A stretch of DNA of 45,524 nucleotides. Source: Branchiostoma floridae. Its lineage: Eukaryota; Chordata; Leptocardii; Amphioxiformes; Branchiostomatidae. The position numbers and the translations under genes were made by a program. The DNA lies in contig NC_049992.1 in assembly GCF_000003815.2 (NCBI RefSeq), forward strand, positions 4,533,578 through 4,579,101. The letters are read 5' to 3'. Positions 25,401 through 34,129 of this stretch are shown here, piece after piece (position 1 is the stretch's first letter; every line of letters starts with the position of its first letter). A model generated the notes under the pieces. That model was not told where the DNA came from. It saw nothing but the letters and a program-made list of their open reading frames with translations, and ran no database searches.

Positions 25401-28400
25401 ACATAGTTACATACATGTACAAGTACATTATAATTTAAGACATATGTTATCATAAAAAAGGAGAATAAAAGTGAAATAGAAATAATGAAAGAAAGATTGG
25501 ATAGATGGATGGATATATGGATTGATAGAAATGGTAACTTATTCTTACCTTGCTGACAGTTCTGTCCAGTCCATCCAGGTGAGCAGGTGCAATTGTAGCC
25601 GCCATCTTTGTTCACACAACGTCCATTCTGCCATTGTTTCTTGGTACAATCATGTATGTCTGTGAGACAACAGAATGATACGAGCTTGCGCCTAAACCAT
25701 CTGAGATGGAAAGTCAAGTTGTCTACAACACCTTGCAAATGCTTTGAACAATGATGATAACTATTCCATAATTATTGAGTTTCTTTAAAAAAAAGATGTA
25801 AGCCACCTTTCTCAAGGCATAATGGCCTTTACTACTCCGACATCAATTCTACACAATTCAAATTCTAATTTTACTTCAAGTTAATAAAAGAACTATAATA
25901 CATAAATAATTCACCTTGCTGGCAGTTCTGTCCAGTCCATCCAGGTGAGCAGGTGCAATTGTAGCCGCCAGGTTTGTTCACACAGCGCCCATGTTGGCAT
26001 GGGTTCCTGGTGCACTGGTCTACATGACATATGATCAGAAGAAGAAATTATGTTGGGCAGGCAACCAAGATGATGAAATGCTGTGATCAGTCACATGTTT
26101 ATTTTTTATTTTTTTATGAGAGGAAAGGTCTTTAAAAACAAAATTATGGAAATATGTCGTTTATGTAGAGGTGGGCACAATACTGTTTCTTCTTGTTGGA
26201 CCTAAAAAAAGATCAGTTGACAGGACTTTGGACCGAGTATAGAATAAAAGATTATATCGACAGGTTTACACGTTTTGGGGCTTATCGGTTCAACAAAATT
26301 ACAACAGCAAATTAGAGTTTAGACTTTTAGAGCCATTTCTACATCGAAATCTTCATAGTTCACATGAAGTCAGGTTTTTAAGTGCCAGTGGGAGTCTGAT
26401 ACTTCGCCAAATAGATTCCTTCGTAGAAAAATGGACCATCTTTTTTGAATATCACCAATTAGGTCCAGGTTCTGTACCTGTACCTGAGTTTTCTGTACCG
26501 GTACCCACCCCTATTAGCATGACTTTCCGATTGTACTTATGTGTGCTAAGTCTTCTGAAAATAACACTATTTTAGAGCAAAATATAAAATATGAGCAACG
26601 TAGTAAGAGTACAGCCGCCAATCACAAAGTAGGAAAGAGTTATATTTGCTCACCAACACTTAGCAGAGTCGTGACTGGCACAGTTGTTTGTGACTTTTCC
26701 GTGTTGAGGCCGGTACCTGGAAAGGATTTTGAATTTTCTCCGAGTTTCGCTGAGGCCGAAGTGACAGTGCTGGAGATGTTTTTCTTGGAGAGTGATGCCA
26801 CCAATGGAGTTTCCTTTGTCAACACCGGAGAGGGCAACGTTGGAGTTTCATTTGTCAACACCGGAGAAGGCAAGGTTGAGGGAACAACGCTTGAGTTTTC
26901 CTTTTCCTTGTAGGTTGTGGTCCACCAAGGAGTTGAGGTCGTGTTCATGCCGGTACTTGGAAAGGATTTTGAAATTCCTCCGAGTCCCAGTGAGGCCAAA
27001 GTTACAGTGCTGGAGATGTTGTCCTTGAAGAGTGATGCCAGCAATGGAGTTTCATTTGTCAACACCGGAGAAGGCAACGTTGGAGTTTCATTTGTCAACA
27101 CCGGAGAAGGCAACGTTGGAGTTTCATTTGTCAACACCGGAGAAGGCAACTTTGAAGTAACTACGTTTGAGTTTCCCTTTTTCTTGTAGCTTGTGGTCCA
27201 CCATGGAGTTGAGGACTTGTTGAGACCGGTACTTGGAAAGGATTTTGAATTTCCACCAAGTCTCGGTGAGGCCGAAGTGACAGTGCTGGAGATGTTGTCC
27301 TTGGAGAGTGATGCCAGCAATGGAGTTTCATTTGTCAACACCGGAGAAGGCAAGATTGGAGTTTCATTTGTCAACACCGGAGAAGGCAACTTTGAGGGAA
27401 CAACGCTTGAGTTTTCCTTTTCCTTGTAGGTTGTGGTCCACCAAGGAGTTGAGGTCGTGTAGAGGCCGGTACTTGGAAAGGATGTTGAATTTCCTCCGAG
27501 TCTCGCTGAGGCCGAAGTGACAGTGCCGGAGATGTTGTCCTTGGAGAGTGATGGAGTTTCATTTGTCAACACCAGAGAAGGCCACGTTGGAGTTTCATGT
27601 GTCAACACCGGAGAAGGCAACGTTGGAGTTTCATTTGTCAACACCGGAGAAGGCAAGGTTGAGGGAACAGCACTTGAGTTGTTTTCCTTGTAGATTGTAG
27701 TCCACCATGGAGTTGAGGACTTGTTGAGGCCGGTACTTGGAAAGGATTTTGAATTTCCTCCGAGTCTCGGTGAGGCCGAAGTGACAGTGCTGGAGATGTT
27801 TTCCTTGGAGAGTGATGCCACTAATGGAGTTTCATTTGTCAACACCGGAGAAGGCAAGGTTGAGGGAACAGCGCTTGAGTTTTCCGTTTCCTTGTAGATT
27901 GTGGTCCACCAAGGAGTGCTTGACTTTTCAGTGTACGCCCAGAATGACAGGCCATCATTATTCTTTGAATCAGGGGCTTCCTACAAGCACAATAGATATC
28001 ATGAAAACTATAATTATAACATATCAAACCATTCGATATTTGAATGCTCAAAGATGCATCAACGATAGGGTAAAAAGGTAAATACAAACAGAACTGCAGC
28101 AGTGGCTGTAGTATGACAATCAAAAGTGAATGATATGTGTGTATAGGGGTGGGTACCGGATCGTACAAAGCCGTTTTTTTTCTTGTTGGACTGGTCCGAA
28201 AATAACGGACCTGAAAAAAATTTGGTGAAAAGGATGTTGGATTTCTACCAAGTTTTACAGTTAATCGGACAGAGGCAGTTAGTCTTGCAGCATTATAAAA
28301 CACCAGTGGGAAACGAATACACCACCAAACAGATTTCTTTGTAGTGAACTGAACCATTGTTTTGAGTATCATCCATTCACCAGTTTTCACATATTACTGA

Positions 28401-31400
28401 GTTAGGTCCGGGTTCAGGTCTGGACCTTGGCAGGATTCTTTGGACCCGGACCTTAATTTCCTGCACCGTTAACCACCTTTTTGTGTGTATATAAATGCTG
28501 ACTCCGACCTTTCAGCTTACCAGTAATACTGGTACATTTTGCATTATATCCCCATTTTGGAGTCAAGTCGACCAACACAAATTAACTTTTATATTGTAAT
28601 ACAGCAATGTGCCCAATCTACTGCAGTCCATATTCGTGTTCTTGTTCATCTTGATATTTCTTTAAAACAGTGAATCAAGAAATCATTTTGATGTGACCCG
28701 GTTGAATTCTTTTTCTATTATGCTTTTGGGCAGACGAGGACAATGTGGCACTGCACTCAAGCTAGTAACTTATTTCAACAGTGCCACATACAGACAGAAG
28801 GTAGAGATAGTATTTTACCTCCCCGACCGTCAGGTCTCCATTTTTATACCTGAGTGAAGTGAGAAAGGTTGTGTAATGTGCATTTCCCATTATGGTACAA
28901 CGTCGGGGGCATGGCGAATATGTCGGATCGCGTGGCGCAATTGTCAGCACGTTTGACACAGGTCCAGCAGGTCCTGAGTTCAAACCCAGACGTGTCACCG
29001 ATCTTGTGCCCTTGGAAAAGGCACTTTACACGACTTTCCTATATAGGCTACAGAAAAGTCTTCAGCAAATTGAAGTTGGTAGCCTCAAAAACGGAAGAAA
29101 AAAATCGAAATTTAGACTTCTAGGTACCGAGCCCAACACTATACCAGTTATGCCACACATGACGTCACAGGTTAAACTTCTTGGCCTACCTTGACTCTTG
29201 GTTGTCATGATTACAGTGGTAACAACGGCTACTACCACCAGGAGTCCACAGATCAGCGCTATCCGGCAGGTGTGCTTTGGACATTTCACGTTCCTGATCA
29301 ATCCACCGGCACTGTTCCACATCTCCGTGATGCAGTCTAGGACACAAAAGTATTGCAGCATGTTTGAGCACCAAGCACAGGTCTGTTTGCCTACGTGTGA
29401 AATTCGGTGAATGTCAGCACCAATCTGCTGACCTATGTGTGAATGTGAGTCAGCACCAAGGACAGGTCTGTCTGCCTATGTGTGAATGTGAGTCAGCACC
29501 AAGGACAGGTCTGTCCACCTATGTGTGAAGGTGAGACAGCACCAAGGACAGGTCTGTCTGCCCATGTGTGAATGTGAGTCAGCACCAAGGACAGGTCTGT
29601 CTGCCCATGTGTGAATGTGAGTCAGCACCAAGGACAGGTCTGTCTGCCTATGTGTGAATGTGAGTCAGCACCAAGGACAGGTCTGTCTGCCTATGTGTGA
29701 ATGTGAGTCCGCACCAAGGACAGGTCCGTCCACCTATGTGTGAATGTGAGTCAGCACCAAGGACAGGTCTGTCCACCTATGTGTGAATGTGAGTCATCAC
29801 CAAGGACAGGTCTGTTCACCTATGTGTGAATGTGAGTCAGCACCAAGGACAGGTCTGTCCGCCTATGTGTGAATGTGAGTCAGCACCAAGGGCATGTGTG
29901 TCCACCTATGTGTGAATGTGAGTCAGCACAAAGGACAGGTCTGTCTATGTGTGAATGTGAGTCAACACCAAGGGCAGGTGTGTCCACCTATGTGTGAATG
30001 TGAGTCAGCACCAAGGGCAGGTGTGTCCACCTATGTGTGAATGTGAGTCAGCACCAAGGACAGCTGTGTCCGCCTTTGTGTGAATGTGAGTCAGCACGAG
30101 GGACGTCTGTCCACCAATGTGTGAATGTGAGTCAGCACCAAGGACAGGTCTGTCCACCTATGTGCGAATGTGAGCCAGCACCAAGGACAGGTCTGTCTAC
30201 CTATGCGTGAATGTATGCTTACTTTCATGTTTCTTGTATCATACATGATTATAGATTAATGAAATGCTGCAGCTCCTAGTACAGACAAACACAAGGATTG
30301 TGAAGGTTCACAACTCCAATTATACAGGGCACTTACCTGCATTGACATAATTATGAATGAATACAATGGAAGAAAATGATGGTCCCTTTACATGTAGGTC
30401 CAAGCAAACATTTTGCCTTAACTAGCCTGTAGAAGCGTATAATGCACAGAACCCAACCACCCTTACAAACCAATGTACACACAGACAAGCAAAACATTAT
30501 ATGCACATGTGTGCAGTTTTATGTACATGTACACAGATATGACGTTAAGAAAATATATCTGGACATACCTTTAACTTTGTAGAGGAACCCAGGTCCTTTT
30601 CCCCCTTCCTCTCCATCAGTATCATTTGATGTGTTGTACTCGTCGGAGTATGGGTCGTCATCACATGGCAATTCCACAGTGTGGTCTCCTATGTCCAATT
30701 TGCGCTGCATGCCAGAGCTCAGTGTCAGATTTTTGTTCTCTTGTTCAGAATCTTCTTCATTGCTTCCATTCTTGCGTGTCAGGTATTCTTTGTACAAAGA
30801 GTATCTCATTTCAGAGCTCGATTCAAAGGTACTGTAACGAGTCGGATTCCCGTCTGTGTTCTCACTGTCTGATTCTTTGTTTCTTTCTTCCCCTTGTTTT
30901 TTCTCTTTGTCTCCCATGTCAAGATGGTGAAAAAAGATACTGTCACCAGCCGGATCCACATCTTCATAGTCCATGTCTTCATTGTCTCCATATACTTGTG
31001 AATCCCTTTCCATCCCAGAGGTCGATTCTGGGGCATCGAAATCCTCATCTTTTTCTTTCTGTTTGTGATCACCATCCTTTTGGCCAAAGACTTTCTTCGC
31101 TTCCTCCTCTTCTTTCGCCTTGTCTCCTATGACGAGTGTGCGGGGAGGAGGAAGATCGGGAACAGCGCGTTTCAAACCACAGCCCAGTATCACATCTATA
31201 CCCTTGGACTTCGGGTTTACATCTTCGTACTTCCTTGGCAGTGGCAGGGGTAGAGGGGCCTTTCTACCATCTATATCTTCATCACCTTGTCCCTTTGTCG
31301 ATTCTGGGGTATCGAAATCCTCTTCTACGTCCTCTTGCCACATCACGATGTGATCGCTCATGTGATGAAGAGAGGGCAGATTTTGATCACCACTTTTTTG

Positions 31401-32192
31401 GCAAATGGCTTCCTTTGCCCTATCTTCTTCTTTGCGCTTTTCTCCTGCGATGAGTGTGAGGGAAGGAGGTAAATCGGGCACAGCACGTTTCAGACCAAAG
31501 CCCAGTACCACATTTATACCGCTGGAATCTGAGCCCACGTCTTCATACTTTCTTGGCGGTGGTTTTCTTGCCGGCAACGGCGGCGGGATCTTTTTACCAT
31601 CTACATTTTCATCATCTTGTTGTTTTGGCCCATGACCTACCGGCACCGCAAAGACACTTTCACCATGCACGTCTTCTTGATTTTTTGGTGATGATGGTTT
31701 TCTTGCAGGCAACGGCGGCGGAACCTTTCTACCACCTACATTTTCATTATCTTGTTGTTTTGGCCAATGGCCCTGTGAAAAGACACTATCACCACGCTGG
31801 TTTACGTCTTCGCGTTTTTCTGGCCGTGATGGTTTTCTTGCCGGCAACGGCGGCGGGATCTTTCTACCATCTACATTTTCATTATCTTGTTGTTTTGGCC
31901 CAGTACCTACCGGTACCGCAAAGACACTTTCACCATGCGGATCTACGTCTTCGTGTTCTTTTGGTCGTGATGGTTTTCTTGCCGACAACGGCGGCGGAAC
32001 CTTTCTACCATCGTCATTTTCATCATCCTGATGTTTTGGCCCAGAACTAAATGCAAAGATACTCTCAACATGAGAATCTGAGTCTTTGAACTTTTTGGAT
32101 GGCAGATTTTTTCTCGGCAAAGGCGGCTTAGTGGTCTTATCATTAGCGCCATCCTGTTGTTTTGGTGCCAGCTTCGATTCACTTAATTCCAT
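19337..32192 (-). CDS. Gene A: type II membrane receptor with SH3/YEDV repeat tail, EGF modules and C-type lectin domain
   Basis: Exons on the minus strand are 32192-30569, 29336-29190, 27976-26654, 26019-25915, 25659-25549, 25312-25202, 24855-24649, 23759-23649, 23384-23274, 22994-22884, 22750-22640, 21434-21264, 20220-20054 and 19450-19337. They sum to 4,524 nt without a frame break, about 1,507 residues. Domain order is cytoplasmic repeat tail (1-541), juxtamembrane Cys motif and transmembrane span (about 567-587), five-unit Thr/Ser/Pro stalk, three EGF modules, a second stalk, four EGF modules and a long-form C-type lectin domain. No signal peptide is seen, so the topology is inferred as type II: tail inside, lectin outside. 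By family knowledge it would bind glycan or protein ligands at the surface and recruit SH3 or SH2 proteins inside. This function is inferred. Gene B is its mirror-image neighbour. Two EGF modules lack a cysteine. Confidence 0.85.
20054..20220 (-). CDS. Gene A C-type lectin exon 2
   Basis: 167 nt, enters phase 1, leaves phase 0. It contains [27 protein letters not shown] and the next cysteine (ASCAGIS). The Ca-site-2 triplet reads EPD, a mix of the mannose (EPN) and galactose (QPD) types, so sugar specificity cannot be predicted. Confidence 0.88.
20380..20500 (-). repeat. Retroelement 3' tail in gene A lectin intron
   Basis: TTTATTCATGAGAAGCTC with a CGGCCTGCAGGCCG palindrome resembles the 3' end of a CR1-type element on the minus strand. 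Family assignment is tentative. Confidence 0.35.
20751..20953. mobile_element. MITE with GC-rich inverted ends
   Basis: TAGGTCACATTTCAAG and CCCGGCCGGG at the left are mirrored at the right by CCCGGCCGGAC, TTGGAAATGTGACC and GACCTA. It is about 203 bp in the intron between lectin exons 1 and 2, and noncoding. Confidence 0.7.
21264..21434 (-). CDS. Gene A C-type lectin exon 1
   Basis: 171 nt, phase 1-1. It encodes the start of a long-form C-type lectin domain: [28 protein letters not shown], then [15 protein letters not shown]. This gives the first three cysteines and the conserved W..A...C and LASI motifs. Confidence 0.88.
21645..21957 (+). pseudogene. LINE C-terminal fragment in gene A intron
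   Basis: The plus frame ends with [43 protein letters not shown] and WIGIWSGKI, then a stop. This parallels the C-terminal knuckle and end of the LINE at 16110-18770 (CDCG, QTMKHLLVC, DYWSGTV). It is a strongly 5'-truncated relative, inserted antisense to gene A. Confidence 0.75.
22136..22341. mobile_element. Fold-back element
   Basis: AATTCACCTTTATTCGTTG, followed by CCTATATCCGTTG, is mirrored at 22305-22341 by CAACGGATATAGG and CAACGGATAAAGGTGAACT. The two halves pair over most of about 205 bp, and both strands give similar short frames. Noncoding. Confidence 0.75.
22640..22750 (-). CDS. Gene A EGF exon 7
   Basis: 111 nt, DINEC start, six cysteines, the most diverged of the set ([19 protein letters not shown]). 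The donor CAGAAAG|GTTACT departs from the usual GTRAG, so splicing efficiency is uncertain. Confidence 0.75.
22884..22994 (-). CDS. Gene A EGF exon 6
   Basis: 111 nt, DINEC start, six cysteines, [12 protein letters not shown]. Canonical calcium-binding EGF module. Confidence 0.88.
23062..23251. repeat. GGAT tetranucleotide microsatellite in gene A intron
   Basis: About 190 bp of (TGGA)n with a few GGGT, GACG and GAAT variants, between EGF exons 5 and 6. Confidence 0.97.
23274..23384 (-). CDS. Gene A EGF exon 5
   Basis: 111 nt, DIDEC start, six cysteines, [12 protein letters not shown]; donor CAGCGAG|GTAAGA. Canonical calcium-binding EGF module. Confidence 0.88.
23649..23759 (-). CDS. Gene A EGF exon 4, sixth cysteine lost
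   Basis: 111 nt with intact splice sites. The start is DGDRC rather than D-I-N-E-C, and the last cysteine is Tyr (GWTGKNYQQ). Calcium binding and the 5-6 disulfide should be impaired. Confidence 0.85.
23865..24515. mobile_element. Dispersed element with GGTGGGTACC-type ends, copy 1
   Basis: Shares CTTGTTGGACCTGAAAAAA, TTTTGGACCGAGTA, TCACATGAAG, CCAAATAGAT and a terminal CCGGTACACACCCC with the copies at 26168 and 28144. It lies just downstream, in the sense of gene A, of stalk exon 2. Confidence 0.6.
24649..24855 (-). CDS. Gene A stalk exon 2 (short)
   Basis: 207 nt, phase 1-1. It starts D-INGLNVTT and continues [31 protein letters not shown] and VLSVG. It is a half-unit of the stalk without STPWW, closest to the second half of the gene B stalk (43648-43813). 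Its donor and the downstream intron match those of stalk exon 1, showing that an exon-plus-intron segment was duplicated. Confidence 0.8.
25202..25312 (-). CDS. Gene A EGF exon 3
   Basis: 111 nt, phase 1-1, DIDEC start, six cysteines, [12 protein letters not shown]. Canonical calcium-binding EGF module. Confidence 0.87.
25340..25372 (-). pseudogene. Vestigial EGF exon fragment
   Basis: About 33 bp on the minus strand (GTGTACCAGGAACCAATGCG, preceded by AAATTAATAA) is the start of an EGF exon. It is flanked on its 5' side by the same intron sequence as at 22995-23020, and then breaks off. It is a leftover of exon deletion or unequal exchange. Confidence 0.6.
25549..25659 (-). CDS. Gene A EGF exon 2, second cysteine lost
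   Basis: 111 nt with good splice sites, but it reads [11 protein letters not shown] where the sisters read [11 protein letters not shown]. The second EGF cysteine is Trp, so the 2-4 disulfide cannot form. Confidence 0.85.
25915..26019 (-). CDS. Gene A EGF exon 1
   Basis: 105 nt, phase 1-1, beginning DQC instead of DINEC (two codons shorter than its sisters, so the calcium-binding N-terminal D-x-N-E is reduced). All six cysteines are present, with [12 protein letters not shown] fitting the Asn/Asp hydroxylation pattern. Confidence 0.85.
26168..26518. mobile_element. Dispersed element with GGTGGGTACC-type ends, copy 2
   Basis: Left end AGGTGGGCACAATA, right end CCGGTACCCACCCCT, about 350 bp. 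It lies at the same place relative to stalk exon 1 as copy 1 does to stalk exon 2, so it was duplicated together with the exon. Confidence 0.65.
26654..27980 (-). CDS. Gene A stalk exon 1: five tandem STPWW units
   Basis: A single exon of about 1.32 kb encodes five units of about 75-90 residues. Each has [33 protein letters not shown] and SFPSTG. Inside them the 12-residue word [12 protein letters not shown] is itself repeated one to three times. N-glycosylation sequons (NET, NIS, NSS) and Ser/Thr/Pro richness indicate a glycosylated extended stalk. Two acceptors 4 nt apart exist, TAG at 27981 and GAAG after 27977. Only the second (exon start 27976) keeps frame with the transmembrane exon. 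The donor is AGTGTTG|GTGAGC. Confidence 0.85.
28144..28478. mobile_element. Dispersed element with GGTGGGTACC-type ends, copy 3
   Basis: Starts AGGGGTGGGTACCGGAT and ends ACCGTTAACCACCTTT, with the shared TTGTTGGAC and CAAACAGATT blocks inside. It lies in the intron upstream of stalk exon 1 of gene A. Confidence 0.6.
28795..29060 (+). mobile_element. tRNA-derived SINE, with an inverted partner
   Basis: An A-box-like TGGCGCAATTGT (28933-28944) and a B-box GAGTTCAAACCC (28976-28987) are followed by CCTTGGAAAAGGCACTTTAC and ACGACTTTCC, the conserved central part of many animal SINEs. The segment 28850-28905 is an inverted copy of this central part, so two SINEs lie head to head. Confidence 0.7.
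29190..29336 (-). CDS. Gene A transmembrane exon
   Basis: The acceptor GTCCTAG|ACTGC and donor AGTCAAG|GTAGGC bound 147 nt. It encodes EMWN, a KCPKHTCR Cys/basic motif and the span [18 protein letters not shown]. It aligns base by base with the gene B exon at 42485-42669, including the donor. Two or three cysteines at the membrane edge could be palmitoylation sites (inference). Confidence 0.85.
29375..30212. repeat. 43-bp minisatellite in gene A intron 1
   Basis: About 19 units, each containing ATGTGTGAATGTGAGTCAGC and then ACCAAGGACAGGTCTGTC, with variation mainly in the last ten bases. The same unit, on the other strand, fills intron 1 of gene B. Confidence 0.95.
30569..32192 (-). CDS. Gene A exon 1: cytoplasmic SH3-ligand / EDV repeat tail
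   Basis: 1,624 nt, open from ATG 32192 to the donor GTTAAAG|GTATGT. Units of about 45 residues repeat as a proline block, an EDV block, a GESVF block and a [11 protein letters not shown] linker. PPPLPARKP, a class II SH3 ligand (PxxPxR), occurs perfectly at about residues 113, 158 and 203. A degenerate copy (PPPLSARKP) lies at 66, with PPLPRK at 23 and PLPLPRK near 314. The docking tyrosine survives at Y216, Y322 and Y409 (YEDV) but is F35, H80, R127 and Q172 in the other units. Near the membrane [11 protein letters not shown] and DPYSDEY match gene B. A 13-codon upstream ORF (32246-32205) precedes the start. Confidence 0.85.
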
Positions 32193-32204
32193 TCCTGCTT
32201 CAAA

Positions 32205-32246
32205 TTAGCAAAGATGTGTTTCCTTGGGTGCGGCAAGTCGGAGCAT
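32205..32246 (-). promoter_or_regulatory. Upstream ORF of gene A, relic of the gene B start
   Basis: ATG at 32246 begins [10 protein letters not shown] like the gene B start at 39292. A TAA at 32207-32205 ends it after 13 codons, where gene B has CAA. Translation of gene A must therefore start at 32192, giving a shorter N-terminus and a potentially inhibitory uORF. Confidence 0.6.
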
Positions 32247-32784
32247 GGAGCGCAAAGCCACCAACGACAACGTCTTCGTGATGTGATGTTTATGTTGCTG
32301 CTACTTTGAGCTGTTTATATCCAAATTTCTGCTTCCAAAGAAACCAAAGAAAGGAATTCAACTATGGATACGAATCTCTGTTTGCCGAATATCACGAAAA
32401 TCACTCATTCCTTTCTCCGGTCTCCTCTTAGAAAGATTTTTAACAAATGCTGTTCAAGCTGCAAGAGGACCCAAACATGTGCTACTTGTGCCTGACGTCA
32501 AAACATATCTGCCACCAAAAAACAAGATCATAGCATGCATATTCAAGACAAAAAACAACAAGTATTTTATGATGCACTAACAGTTAGGCCTTTAGGGGTT
32601 CAAACTCGACCTAAACCTTTATCTTAATTATCCGCATAACAAATATATTCACAACCATCAAGAGATATAAATTCATGCTGACCATAGATAACATACATTA
32701 CCATAATACCGCCACGTTAACTGCGATTTCTCAAGCGATACTAAGTTGACAAATGATCAACGCATCATTTCGCCCAGTTTTTCA

Positions 32785-33150
32785 GGTGAAAATGAGTACC
32801 CAGCTTCGGCTAGGGCCGTCCTTCGGATAGGACGTTAAACGGAGGTCCCGTGTTCGGGTAGAGCAACACCCAAGCACTTTAAAGAACCCGAATGTGCGAA
32901 CATGAGCGTATCAAACCATTCCGGTCAAAATGGGGTGGGGAATCTCCCGAGCAGCCCTCGTAACCCCTACTTCGCCTATTGGGTCAGTTATTCCTCACTC
33001 ATATTAAGCAATTGGGCTGGTCTCAATCATGATGTTTCTGACCTAGGGCGAAGAGTTGCTGTTACAGTTCCAATCATGTAACCCGTAACCTTGAGTGGTC
33101 TTCAGGTCTTGTTACGTGGAGACCATTAAGTAAAAAGAAAAGAAAAAAAA
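32785..33150 (+). mobile_element. SINE/LINE tail of L2 type, only in the gene A arm
   Basis: AATGAGTACCCAGCTTCGG, CGGATAGGACGTTAAACGG and AGGTCCCGTGTTCGG are the signature of the 3' part shared by L2-type LINEs and their SINEs. The gene B arm has no such segment between 38710 and 38890, so it inserted after the duplication. Confidence 0.65.
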
Positions 33151-33775
33151 GTTACATGTTGCTGTTACAGCGTACCTTTGCCACTGTGTATCTTTTTTGT
33201 CTCTTTTCTCCTGCTAAACACGTAGTATTGCTATCGTAACACTCCGCGGAGAACAGGCGTGTAGTTCGGGGTGGGGTTTCCATGCTAAGACATGTACCGC
33301 CTATGTACCTTCATACATACTCTGTTGTTCCTTTTTTTCCTGTTGGTAATTGTACAAGACAACGCTGCATGAGCATACACAATTTCATATGAAAATGGAT
33401 GTATATTGTCAACAATTTGTCATTAATTTTTCCCCGATGTAAAATTTTTGCTTCCATGTAAAACTTTACTGCTAGCATATAAATAGAAATTTTGCCCTTT
33501 CAGCCGTAGATCAGGGCTTTAATGCAACGGTTATTTACAATGTCACACAAGTTGTAGGTCACCAACAGAAATTTAAGATTGCCGTTGAATAATGCTCGTG
33601 TTGTGTCGTAAGCAACTGTGATTATTATCCACAAATCCGGTACTGAACGTGACAGTATGATCTTCCCACGACGAGCTCACCTGCTCCGAAAAGGAACTAA
33701 AAACTTTTGACCTTGTGATGAATGCATTGTTGTCGAAGCCTTTTTAAAAATATGCTTAACACCTGGCATGGGCAG

Positions 33776-34129
33776 GGCTCTAGCCAGCTCGAATTTGTTT
33801 TCCGTCAGCCAATTCCAATCGTCGTGAAAACCGCGAAAATTCATTTTCCCTATGGCACTACAAAGTAACTGTTGCCATTGAGACCTTGAAAAACGGGTTT
33901 TAATGAGATTATCGTATGCGAAAGAGCGCCGACATACATTGTCAACAATCATAACAATCGCAAAACAAACAGTGTGTGGCTTGTACAGCCGTCGACGGCA
34001 TCCCCAAGCCGCCTGTAGCTTCCACCAAGGAATGTTGTCTGTCAAGGTTGACGGATTGGTTTTAGAAATTTTCCGTCAAACGCAGCAAATTTCCGGCAAT
34101 TGATGGAAAAACAGACGCTGGCTAGAGCC
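33776..34129. mobile_element. MITE with GGCTCTAGCCAG termini, only in the gene A arm
   Basis: Perfect 12-bp inverted ends GGCTCTAGCCAG / CTGGCTAGAGCC at 33776-33787 and 34118-34129, with CCGTCA words inside each arm. CACCTGG occurs at 33760 and 34136, a possible target duplication slightly outside the ends. The other arm (about 38620) is empty. A 122-codon minus frame inside has no recognisable product. Confidence 0.75.

Noticed and set aside
26539-27520. Plus-strand frames opposite the stalk exon
   Set aside because: They are antisense shadows of the repeated stalk exon. The minus frame has splice sites, phases and homologs.
28933-28987. tRNA gene suggested by A and B box words
   Set aside because: No cloverleaf with paired acceptor stem could be drawn, and the following conserved block is that of a SINE.
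29062-29189. Read-through of the gene A transmembrane exon into the intron
   Set aside because: The donor at 29190 is consensus and shared with gene B. The extension is SINE-derived sequence.
30626-32050. Plus-strand frames opposite gene A exon 1
   Set aside because: They are antisense shadows of the repetitive cytoplasmic tail.
33677-34045. 122-codon minus frame
   Set aside because: It lies almost entirely in the GGCTCTAGCCAG MITE, shows no transposase motif and is absent from the other arm.
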